Shown one piece after another: positions 35,391 through 46,068 of a DNA stretch of 64,000 bases. Both the position numbers and the translations under genes were made by a program. The notes under the pieces were generated by a model, which did not search any database, had not been told where the DNA came from, and saw nothing but the letters and a program-made list of their open reading frames with translations. The number at the start of each line of letters is the position of its first letter. Within the stretch, counting starts at the first letter, position 1. Source of the stretch: Tragulus kanchil (lineage: Eukaryota; Chordata; Mammalia; Artiodactyla; Tragulidae); assembly GCA_022376925.1 (NCBI GenBank), contig JAIOJX010000026.1:250415330-250479329 (forward strand). The letters are read 5' to 3'.

Positions 35391-36508
35391 TAGTTGTACC
35401 ATTTGGGTTTCTTGTATTTGCAACTAAGAAAATGGGGGTTACCATCATTTACAAGGAAGCTGTTTCCTTCCCCAGGTTGGATGTGTCACTGATGTGTCCC
35501 CAGATCTCATTAACCTGCTCTGATGCCATTAGGCACATTTTCCTTACTGTGCTGTCGTGTCTTCCACTCACAGGAAATGGAAAGTCTATTTTTCTACTGG
35601 ACTGCTTACCAGAAGGAATCCAAGAAACCTGTCATGGTCTCTTGTCACTGACCTGGCAGTCCACACTTTGAACAGTCACTTTGCACTGCCCCGTGGCTGG
35701 GTCCCAAGTGACTGTTCTCAGAGGCCACAGCTCATACTAACTTCTCAGAAGTACACCAAGTCCAGACCCGACCGTGCCAAATATGCTGAATCTTTGGGTC
35801 TCTATGCTGAAAATATCAAGGAAACAAAGTTTTTAACAAGGGAATGACCTGGCTTCACTTATACTTTTAAAAAATCCTTGGGTTTCTCAGTAAAGAACGG
35901 AGAATAAAACTCAAGAGAAGAAGCGGGAGAGTGGGGACACTCCTCTGTAACCAGGTGGGAAACAGGAGACGCTGGTCAGAAGGGCAGAGAGGGAAGGGAA
36001 ACAACATAGGCTTGAGATCTGCCCATTCTGGAGGGAGAATTGATAGTACTGCTGATGGATTTGTTGTAGGGAGGCAAAGAGTAAGGAAGTTGTCAGCTTG
36101 AACATGAATTTATATGGCTGTGTCATGTATTAAAAGTGAGAAAAGCCAAGATACCTAATACAAATTGGACTAAGTGTTGATGGAATCTCAAGTTGAGTGC
36201 TTGACACTACAGGGACCAATGAGTACCCTTCGGGCTTACAGCTGGCCCAAAATAAACATCAGGGTCCCAAGCCAGCCCCTGGAGGCTTCTGTGTGGCCTG
36301 AACCAGCTCAAATATACCTATAAATTCATGCAGGCTTCCACCAACCTCAGCCCTATGCCTAAGCCATCCGTGCCCTTGGAGCAAAGTAGTTTTTCTCTTC
36401 CTGTATTCTGGGGAATGTTCATTTCCACTCCAGGAGTGCTAAGCATGGGAAAAATCGTCCCTCACATGGTGCATTGCCTCAGCTGCACTACCAACTCAAG
36501 TGATCAAC
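35391..36508. other. Anonymous sequence, no gene seen
   Basis: About 1.1 kb with overlapping frames up to ~100 codons but no domain, splice pattern or repeat that I can defend. Confidence 0.5.
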
Positions 36509-36523
36509 AAGATCACACTGGGG

Positions 36524-36860
36524 GGCTTCCCCTGGTGGTCCAGTGGGTAAGGACACCGCCTTGCAGTGCAAGGGGCGCCGGTTCGAGCCCTGGCCTGGGA
36601 AGATCCCACGTGCCGCGGAGCGGCTGGACTGATGTGTCCAATTACCGAGCCAGAGCTCTGGAGCTAATGCGCCCAGAGCCGGCGCTCTGCAACTACAGAC
36701 GCCACCGCGATGGGAGGCCCACAGGAGCCAAAGAACAAAGATGGATGAAAAATAGAGAAATGAAAGACCAATAGAAGTGGTCCACCAGCTCCCCTCCCCC
36801 TCCAACCCGACCCCCGCCCAAAATAAATAAATAAATAAATCTTTAAAAAAAAAAAAAAAA
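36524..36860 (+). mobile_element. CHR-type SINE, well preserved, perfect 15-bp TSD
   Basis: Head ggcttcccctggtggtccagtg, B-box-like ggttcgagccctgg, GC-rich body, then a C-rich segment, an (AAAT)n stretch and an 18-base A tail. It is flanked by identical aagatcacactgggg at 36509-36523 and 36861-36875. The perfect target site and CpG-rich body suggest a comparatively young insertion. The C-rich segment before the tail is absent from the other CHR copies here. Confidence 0.9.
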
Positions 36861-37051
36861 AAGATCACACTGGGGCCTCCAGTTTGAAACTACAGTAATT
36901 GGAGGATAGTCCAGGTTACAAACATTTTATGGCCAGAAAAAGTGCTTTGGAGCAGGGCCCAGTTAAAAATGTCCATAATTCCCATCATAAGCAAAACATT
37001 TTGCAGCTCACCAACTGTGGTGTCTGTATGCAGATGTACGGAAACCTCACT

Positions 37052-39372
37052 GTCTTCTCCAAGAAGGAGAGAGAGGTACTTGTTTCCCATTTTTTGCTAA
37101 TAAAGGGACCATTTACGTAAATAAAAAGTAAAAACAACTTCCAAAAAAAATCAGTCATTTGGGTGAACAAAGCTAACAATCTCCAGTGGATGCCCTTCCA
37201 TGTGCACCTGAGGAAGCCTTTCTATGGCACACACTTCTCTTTCTTGTTCTTATTTAATATCTGCATTTATCAGATAGCAAAGTCTTAATCAGAAATGACA
37301 CCAGGTTTGCTTTCCAGAGCAGCTACTACTAATAACTGGTTTCAAACGGCACCTTTAAGACAGGGCAGGGAGAAGCAGGCTTCCATAGAGGAAAGATTTA
37401 AATGTCCGAATAAGCCATCAGCTCAGTTCAGGTGTAGAGAAGGGAGTCCTCACCACCCTGGCTCCCTTTTGCTCTACTTTCTTCTCCTCCCTGATTTGAA
37501 GTGCCTATTCATTTCCTTCTCTGAGGCTGGCACTCAACTTCACGTTGCCAGCTTCTCTGGCCTCAGCAGCAGTAAATAATAACAGCTCACATCATCTGTT
37601 AAATCGTTTCTGTACATTGGGAGGCAACATGACAAACCCTTTGCACGCATTCTCTAATAACCTTGTATCAACTCTGCCAAGAAGTTTTACACATCATTAT
37701 ATTCATTTTATACACAGAAAACACCAACCATGAGATGAAGCCCTTTGCCCTGATGTGACACAGTTGGGAAGTGTCAGAAGTCAGGTCTCTGTGACTTCAA
37801 AGTTCAAGCTCTTTCTTCTTTGCATTCAGCCCTTTCTTGTTCTTTTTTCCTTGTTTCTCCTGGGTGGTGTTTCCAGTTAGCAGCCTCTCTATTCAGCTAA
37901 TTTTCCCACAACAGATTGATCTTGCCCAGTTCCCCAGTGCCCTGAGGGTTCCCTGGCAACCACCAGGCCTTAAGGGTCTCAGCTAACCTGCGTCTTTGCA
38001 AGTGCTCTCTGCCGCCCCATCTGGCAAGCCTTAACACAGATTAGTTCCTTGGTCAACCCGTACAGCATGACTTTGTATAAATCAGACCTTTATGTATTAC
38101 TGTTTAAATTAAACTAACAATGACCAGTTATCAAGACCAGGATCTAAGAATACATTTAAGCTCTCAATAAACGAACCAAAGACAGTGTACATCTAACCTG
38201 GATCCTGTCAAAACATACGATAGCAAAGTCTTCTCCAAGAAGGAGAGAGAGGTACTTGTTTCCCATTTTTGCTAATAAAGGGACCATTTACGTAAATAAA
38301 AGTAAAACAACTCCCAAAAAAAAATCAGTCATTTGGGTGAACAAAGCTAACAATCTCCAGTGGATGCCCTTCCATGTGCACCTGAGGAAGCCTTTCTATG
38401 GCACACACTTCTCTTTCTTGTTCTTATTTAATATCTGCATTTATCAGATAGCAAAGTCTTAATCAGAAATGACACCAGGTTTGCTTTCCAGAGCAGCTAC
38501 TACTAATAACTGGTTTCAAACGGCACCTTTAAGACAGGGCAGGGAGAAGCAGGCTTCCATAGAGGAAAGATTTAAATGTCCGAATAAGCCATCAGCTCAG
38601 TTCAGGTGTAGAGAAGGGAGTCCTCACCACCCTGGCTCCCTTTTGCTCTACTTTCTTCTCCTCCCTGATTTGAAGTGCCTATTCATTTCCTTCTCTGAGG
38701 CTGGCACTCAACTTCACGTTGCCAGCTTCTCTGGCCTCAGCAGCAGTAAATAATAACAGCTCACATCATCTGTTAAATCGTTTCTGTACATTGGGAGGCA
38801 ACATGACAAACCCTTTGCACGCATTCTCTAATAACCTTGTATCAACTCTGCCAAGAAGTTTTACACATCATTATATTCATTTTATACACAGAAAACACCA
38901 ACCATGAGATGAAGCCCTTTGCCCTGATGTGACACAGTTGGGAAGTGTCAGAAGTCAGGTCTCTGTGACTTCAAAGTTCAAGCTCTTTCTTCTTTGCATT
39001 CAGCCCTTTCTTGTTCTTTTTTCCTTGTTTCTCCTGGGTGGTGTTTCCAGTTAGCAGCCTCTCTATTCAGCTAATTTTCCCACAACAGATTGATCTTGCC
39101 CAGTTCCCCAGTGCCCTGAGGGTTCCCTGGCAACCACCAGGCCTTAAGGGTCTCAGCTAACCTGCGTCTTTGCAAGTGCTCTCTGCCGCCCCCATCTGGC
39201 AAGCCTTAACACAGATTAGTTCCTTGGTCAACCCGTACAGCATGACTTTGTATAAATCAGACCTTTATGTATTACTGTTTAAATTAAACTAACAATGACC
39301 AGTTATCAAGACCAGGATCTAAGAATACATTTAAGCTCTCAATAAACGAACCAAAGACAGTGTACATCTAAC
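37052..39372. repeat. Tandem duplication 13 (period 1174-1176)
   Basis: Left copy 37052-38197, right copy 38228-39372, filler 38198-38227. The filler (ctggatcctgtcaaaacata..) is a garbled likeness of the true continuation at 39373 onward (ttgtacatggatcctcaaga). The right copy is shorter in several A/T runs within its first 100 bp. This is the longest period in the set. Confidence 0.95.
37575..37835 (+). mobile_element. MIR SINE
   Basis: Reads taataacagctcacatcatc, aaccctttgcacgcattctc, then gaagtgtcagaagtcaggtctc, the MIR order. The duplicate is at 38749-39010. Confidence 0.6.
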
Positions 39373-39417
39373 TTGTACATGGATCCTCAAGAAAAGCTAA
39401 CGGGAAGGAAGAATATT

Positions 39418-39489
39418 GCTGTGCTGCAGCCCATGGGGTCACAAAGAGTCGGTAAGGACTTAATGACTGAACAACAACAACAACAATAA
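39418..39489 (+). mobile_element. 72-bp BovB/Bov-A 3'-end insertion with TSD
   Basis: Very short 3' fragment: ctgtgctgcagcccatgggg, caaagagtcgg, then an (aac)n tail. It is flanked by aagaatatt at 39409-39417 and 39490-39498. A retroposed 3' end with severe 5' truncation. The duplicate is at about 40535-40606. Confidence 0.75.
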
Positions 39490-39657
39490 AAGAATATTTC
39501 AATTTCAAAAACCTTTGAGGCTTTTCCTAAAGATGAGAAATTATGATTTTTCCCTAAAGATGAGAAATCATGATCTTTAAAAGACTTTGCATACCCCAAG
39601 CAAAAAAAAAAAAAAAGGAAACAAAAGACTATTTCTTTAACATGATTTCCTGCTTAT

Positions 39658-40224
39658 ACAGTAGTTCCTCTTGTCTGCAGGGAAAATGTTTCCCAGTGAA
39701 TGCCTGGAACCCTATATATCAATATACTATTTTTAATATACATGTATATCTGTGACAAAGTTTACCTTGTAAATTAGACACAGTGAGAGATTAACAACAA
39801 TAATAGAACAATTATAATATACTGTATCAAAAGTTAATTGAATGTGGTCCCTCTCCCAAAATATCTTGTACAAATTTAATGCCTTGTCCCAATTAACTGA
39901 GCACTTACCAGGCACTGTGGTGATAAATTTTCCAGTTTAACGTATTGGAGAGCAAAAACAGCAGCAATTTCTTTTTCTTTCTTCACAATTTCAAAGAGAC
40001 AGGATTCCGTCTTGCGGTAGGCCTCAGCATTTGATATTTCCCGTTCCTCATTAAGTTGAGAACTCTCACCTTTTCACTTAAAGGAAGCACTTTATAGCTT
40101 CCCTTGGCATAACTTAATTGTGTGAATCACTACTCTGGCGCTTTGGTGTTATTATTAAGTAAAATAAGTGTCACTCGAACCAAAACTCTGCAAACAATCA
40201 GGCCAATAGCTGATACAGGAAAAG
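39658..40224 (+). mobile_element. Tigger DNA transposon, partial duplicate
   Basis: Left terminal inverted end cagtagttcctcttgtctgc followed by Tigger-type text. It stops at 40224 where duplication 14 jumps back. It lacks the right terminal inverted end, which is present in the second copy. Confidence 0.75.
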
Positions 40225-40774
40225 CCCCAGTGCCCTGAGGGTTCCCTGGCAACCACCAGGCCTTAAGGGTCTCAGCTAACCTGCGTCTTTGCAAGTGCTC
40301 TCTGCCGCCCATCTGGCAAGCCTTAACACAGATTAGTTCCTTGGTCAACCCGTACAGCATGACTTTGTATAAATCAGACCTTTATGTATTACTGTTTAAA
40401 TTAAACTAACAATGACCAGTTATCAAGACCAGGATCTAAGAATACATTTAAGCTCTCAATAAACGAACCAAAGACAGTGTACATCTAACTTGTACATGGA
40501 TCCTCAAGAAAAGCTAACGGGAAGGAAGAATATTGCTGTGCTGCAGCCCATGGGGTCACAAAGAGTCGGTAAGGACTTAATGACTGAACAACAACAACAA
40601 CAATAAAAGAATATTTCAATTTCAAAAACCTTTGAGGCTTTTCCTAAAGATGAGAAATTATGATTTTTCCCTAAAGATGAGAAATCATGATCTTTAAAAG
40701 ACTTTGCATACCCCAAGCAAAAAAAAAAAAAAAGGAAACAAAAGACTATTTCTTTAACATGATTTCCTGCTTAT

Positions 40775-41580
40775 ACAGTAGTTCCTCTTGTCTGCAGGGA
40801 AAATGTTTCCCAGTGAATGCCTGGAACCCTATATATCAATATACTATTTTTTTAATATACATGTATATCTGTGACAAAGTTTACCTTGTAAATTAGACAC
40901 AGTGAGAGATTAACAACAATAATAGAACAATTATAATATACTGTATCAAAAGTTAATTGAATGTGGTCCCTCTCCCAAAATATCTTGTACAAATTTAATG
41001 CCTTGTCCCAATTAACTGAGCACTTACCAGGCACTGTGGTGATAAATTTTCCAGTTTAACGTATTGGAGAGCAAAAACAGCAGCAATTTCTTTTTCTTTC
41101 TTCACAATTTCAAAGAGACAGGATTCCGTCTTGCGGTAGGCCTCAGCATTTGATATTTCCCGTTCCTCATTAAGTTGAGAACTCTCACCTTTTCACTTAA
41201 AGGAAGCACTTTATAGCTTCCCTTGGCATAACTTAATTGTGTGAATCACTACTCTGGCGCTTTGGTGTTATTATTAAGTAAAATAAGTGTCACTCGAACC
41301 AAAACTCTGCAAACAATCAGGCCAATAGCTGATACAGGAAAAGAGTCAAGGTCCTGGCAGGACATCGCGAGATTTACTCTGGCTACTCAGAACATCGCGA
41401 GATTTCATCATGCTACTTGAAGCGATGCAAGGTTTTATCACGCTGCTCAGAATGGTCTGCAATTTAAAACTTGCTGATTGTTTATTTCTGGGATTTTCCT
41501 CTTACTGCTTTCAAGCCACAGTTGGCTTTGAGTAACTGAAACCATGGGAAGCAAAACCTCGGGTAAAAGAGGACGATTGT
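40775..41580 (+). mobile_element. Tigger-type (TcMar) DNA transposon with both ends
   Basis: Left end cagtagttcctcttgtctgc; the right end gggtaaaagaggacgattgta is its inverted complement with a few mismatches, and TA lies on each side, as expected for a TcMar insertion. About 806 bp, no transposase frame, so it is a non-autonomous or internally deleted copy. Interior phrases such as gagattaacaacaataatagaac and tgaaaccatgggaagcaaaacc fit the Tigger3-like group. An internal 30-bp period repeat lies at 41362-41405. Confidence 0.8.
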
Positions 41581-41582
41581 AT

Positions 41583-43845
41583 ATAAGTCTGTTTACCAAA
41601 TTTTGCCAAAGTGTGTCAGGAAAGCCAGTGTAAATTTACTACTTTGAGAAGATCATTACTTCTTCAGCTTAGTAGAAATAAGCCTATGTGAGATTAGTAG
41701 TTATCTTTTGCAATTTTAAATTATTTGTTTGATTCTGTTGTGTTGCAGGCATACAGTAGGTGTCCAATCAATGTTTGATGAATTATAAAGAGTAATAGCT
41801 GTTACAAGTACCGGAGAAGTGGAAAGAAATGTTATTTGAGTTGGATTAACCATGGAATTTTCCTTAACCCCACAGTTGTTTGAAGGTTTTATTCAATAAA
41901 ATACTGTACTAGTACAATGAAGTGGTGGGTATCCTGTTTCCCAAAGTTAATGACTTTCTCAAGCATTTGGCTTTCTTACCATACCATTAACACCATTATT
42001 TCTAGGCCAATCAATAAGCACAATTCCAAGTTTAAGAGTGATTTGGATCATTATTCTCCTTTCATCACTTATTCATTACTTTCCGTTTGAATAAGACCTG
42101 TAATCAGTGTTATTTACCAATCTTTACGGTGAAACTTTAAACCACTGATTATTCCTGTCTTTGCAGGTATTAAACGCCATTTCAAATATTCTTTCAATAA
42201 TTTTATAGTAGCTAATGAGGTCCATTTTTCCAGATTTTTTGTCCACCGAAGGCATATTAAACCCCCAAGAGTACTTAAAAAGTACGTGTTGTTTAATTGG
42301 TGGCAGCTGTTCCTTAGAAAGTTACCCAAGTATATAAAAGTGTTTTATTCCTGTTTCATAGCTTTTTTTAAAAAAAAATCAGAATTTGTTACCCTTGGTA
42401 TATATATATGAAGTATATATAAAGGTTCCCTGAAGTTCTTTGATATTGAAAAATTTAAGTATTGTAAGTCTAACACATATGGAAATTATAGGATAGCACT
42501 CTTTAACTTTGGATTTAATTACTAAAAATTTTAAAATATATATATATTTTTGGTACTCTAGATAGATTTCTTCAAGAGAAGTTATTAATTTATTGTAGTC
42601 AATTCTAAAGCATGTACATTCTATATTACTTGAATGCAGCATTTTCCTGCTTTGTCCTTGAATTCTTTCCAAAAATCATTAAGCACTGGATACATACAAT
42701 AAAAGCAGATATGTTTAAATGTCACTATTAATTCAGTTTATAACTTAATATTTTACAGGAGAAATTTCAAAAAAGAAACCCTTACACAGACATCTAACAT
42801 CCAAAATAGCCCGAGCCAAATAAAATGATTTTACAGTTGAAGGATAACCAAGATGTACATTTTCTGAGTGTGGTTTTCCTGAGAGTCTGTATGCAGATGA
42901 AATATGGCTTTTAAGTACATAGTCTTCATGGATAAGGTCTTTCTTGTCATAGCACTGGGCTGACTTTCAAGCCAAGGTCAAAGTCCTTTCTGCAGATCTA
43001 TTTTTAGGTTTTCCATTTCTCACCAGGACGCTGCGGGTTTTGAGTCAGTGTGACACAGACTGCATTCATTGTGCTGTAGAAAGAGGAGGAAAGCCTCCTC
43101 TCTGCGGTTTTCCCTGCCTCTGTCTGGAGACTCCCCACTTCCTGCACCCCAGGGGCAGGTGAACACGATCTGACGGCCTCCCTCTGTGGTCACCTAGCCC
43201 ATTGAGCCGGGTGGTCTCTGGGACAGCAAAGGCGTACTTGGGGCTTTCCCTTCTTTTGTCTCTTATGGATTTTCTGAGACAGTGGTGACCTTATGTTATC
43301 ATTATTAATCAAAAATTGTCTAGACCTTCAAACTGTAAATCTGACAGAAAAAGTAGTGAGGTCAAAGTGATTTGGGAAACAAGGGCATGTTGATAGAAAA
43401 TGTCAAATGTCATTCATTTACTTTTGGTATCATATACAGAGCACACATAAGTCTGTGGCAACAACAAAAAAATCAATGCATTTCCATTTTATATTATAGC
43501 CTTTCACTGAAAGAGACAGAAAAACGAAGATAAAAGGACCAGGGAGAAAGCCAAGCTAGCAACCTTGACGTTAGCAGAATCTCCAAGAAGAAAATATCTG
43601 ATGTAATACACATGTCGCCTTTTTTGTAAAAAGAGGAATCACTTGTTTTTTTTTAAAAAGGAGTATTTTCTAAATTTGTTACAAGCAGTACTTTGATTTT
43701 ATAAAATGTTTATAAGCACATACATCCATGGAATATTTTTGCCTTCACTTTTAGTGAGGAAAGATTTAAATATTCAGTTCTGGATGTTGGAGGATATGGC
43801 ATCCTTTTCTCGTGCTCCGTAAAATTTTACTTTCATTGCGTAGCA
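41583..43845. other. Anonymous AT-rich sequence, no gene seen
   Basis: About 2.3 kb, mostly AT-rich, with a small MIR-like tail (gcatacagtaggtgtccaatc) near 41750 and short TA runs near 42400 and 42535. The frame 42379-42672 on the minus strand is low complexity. No gene is supported. Confidence 0.55.
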
Positions 43846-43859
43846 GCCCCATCTGGTGG
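43846..43859 (-). promoter_or_regulatory. Candidate CTCF core motif
   Basis: The reverse complement reads ccaccagatggggc, matching the CTCF core CCASYAGRKGGCRS at 13 of 14 positions by eye. It lies in non-repeat, non-duplicated DNA, which makes it the best of the candidate sites here. Confidence 0.4.
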
Positions 43860-45700
43860 TTATTTGTAAACTTTCCACTAAAGATGTGTTGCATTTTCAC
43901 AGTTACGGGCATAAATGAGATCCTCTCTTTCAATTTTCTCTGTAGGCTGGTTGAAGTTAAGTAGGAAAGAAGAAAGAGTGTGCACCAATTCAGTTTAAAA
44001 AGCCACAGGCTGGAGAGGGGAATACCTGGTAGGGATTCAGTAAATCTGACTCGAATTAGTGTTGGGTGAATGGAGAGTTGTGATCAAAGCTGAAGAAGTA
44101 TGATAAGGTCCCTCAGAGGGACCATCAGCTCCCTCCTTAACCTGCAAAAGCACTTGACCTTGTACGTGTCTGCTTCGTTAGACCAGGGAGGCCTTCTTAT
44201 CCACCTCTGTATCCTTACATTTTAACACAAAACATTGCAGTGCTTTGCCTGGCGAGGTCTCTGGTTTCACAGGGCTGAAACAACTGGAACTAGCTTCTGA
44301 AGAAGGGGAAGGTACCAAATAGCCGGCAGATTCAAATGCCAGCAGGACTCTTTCTGCCTCCTTTGTGTCTGAGTGTGTTGCCTCATTTTCTCCTCTGCTG
44401 CTCAACTGGCTCTTTGTTGCTTCCAGGTTCGCGTCGTCACAGCTCTTAAAAAGGAGGCAGCAGGCACTCAATAACACTAGTCCTTTTTCCTGAGGAGGAG
44501 AAGGGTGCTTGTCTATTGGTCTCCTAGGCACCTTTGTTTCTGGACAAAACCGGCTGTCAGCAGCAGTAAAGGGAGCTGTGAAGGGCGAACAGCAAATGAA
44601 CACACACGAGGGAAGGGAAATTTTGTTCCTCTTGTTTGTACAGAAGGCAAGCCCAGGGGTTTTATTTTATGTTGTTTACATAGGAAAGTCACAGACAGGG
44701 GCTTCCCTAGAGACTGTCTTCTGTAGCTGCTGTCTGCTCCGAACATTTCCAGGAGCCGCCTCTTACTCCCATCACCGGTAGGAGTATGCTTCTGCAGGGT
44801 CCCTGATAGGGAAGAACTGAGCTATTTAGGAAGGAACTGCCCACCTACTGTTAAGTAATGTTCTGTCTCTAACGCAGTCTTTCCACAGAGAACAATGTGC
44901 TGTGCATTTGGCTGCAGCCTTTGCTATGCATCTGCTTGTCAAGCTTGAACTGTAGCTCTGAGGCCCAGCTCCCAGCCAGCAAGGCAAATCTGAAGGCTTT
45001 GCTGGCATCAGGAGGCAGACCACAGCTGAGGAGGCTGGGCAGGGAACAGCGAGTCTTCTAACAGGGTTTGGTGGAATCAATTAGGAAAGTTGAGCAGGGG
45101 AGCCCAACAGTGACTGATTGTCTCTTCCAGAACAACCCCAGCTAACAATCCTCCCAGAGTTATTCCAGTAGTGTTGGCCCCAGAGCAGGGGCCCTGCAGC
45201 AGTATTAGGCTGGAAGGTAGTAAAGTTTAGCTATGGGTGCCCCAGAATCCAAGCTAAATCCACAGTTTCCTGAACAGTTTCCTGATAGCACTCCCTCTCT
45301 TATTAAAAGTACAGTTAATCTGGACGTTCCCCTCACCCTCAGTGTCAGAAAAGAAATATGTTTCTGATAATAAATGTTTCCTTTGCCACACAGCTATATT
45401 TTATCAGGGCTGTGGCTGGCAAATTGCTGCTGCATAATATAAACTAAGCAATGAAACATGAAGACGGGTGCCTTGTATAATTCGCTCCTGGACACAGTTA
45501 TTCTCTACGATGAAAATGCAGAAGCAGCCCCTCTCCCTCCCCAACCAGAATCAGATCAGATTCTATCACACCTTCCACCCTGACACGAGAAGACAACCAA
45601 ACCATTGAGTTTCCTAGGGAGAGTTGGTTACCACGGTAACTGCTGGGTCACAGATTCTTTTGAAATTATGCTTATATTCCAAAAGAATTCTTGGGTTATA
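43860..45700. other. Anonymous sequence, slightly GC-richer; no gene supported
   Basis: This holds the longest non-repeat frame of the region, 141 codons on the minus strand at 44178-44603, serine-rich, with no domain that I recognise. There is no CpG island, and I see no convincing splice-site pairing. I leave it uncalled. Confidence 0.5.
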
Positions 45701-45713
45701 TGGTTGATAGAGT

Positions 45714-45933
45714 GGGTTTCCCTAGAAGCTCAGTAGTAAAGAATCCAGCGCCATACAGGAGCCTCCGGAGACGGGTTCAGTCCCTGGGTCGGGAATATCC
45801 TCTGGAGGAGGGCGTGGCTACCCACTCCAGTACTCTTGCCTGGAGAATCCCATGGACAGAGAGGCCTGGAGGGCTACAGTCTATAGGGTTGCAGAGTTGG
45901 GCACGACTGAAGAGACTTAACATGCATGCACAT
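45714..45933 (+). mobile_element. Bov-tA SINE with near-perfect TSD
   Basis: Head gggtttccctagaagctcag, then agtccctgggtcgggaatatcc, tactcttgcctggagaatcc and gggttgcagagttgggcacg. Flanks tggttgatagagt (45701-45713) and tggtgatagagt (about 45934-45946) differ by one base in length. Confidence 0.9.
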
Positions 45934-46068
45934 GTGGTGATAGAGTATCTTGGAATGCTTAGCCAAGTTGATTTACAGGAGGCAGAAAGCCTGATCCAGC
46001 AACAGTATGGATAATAAAATTACCCATATCCCTATCCCATAAGAAATCTTTTAAGCAACATTTAATTA

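Larger units (their letters stand above)
39106..41343. repeat. Tandem duplication 14 (period 1117-1119)
   Basis: Left copy 39106-40224, right copy 40225-41343, abutting with neither filler nor shared bases. A C run changes (gccgccccca at 39186, gccgccca at 40305) and a T run changes (actatttttaat, actatttttttaat). The segment 39106-39372 is present three times, including 37932-38197 and 40225-40489. The junction cuts a Tigger transposon. Confidence 0.95.

Noticed and set aside
36524..36600. tRNA gene suggested by the box-A/B-like head
   Set aside because: It is the tRNA-derived head of a CHR SINE, followed by the SINE body, an A tail and target-site repeats; there is no cloverleaf end or CCA-proximal stem.
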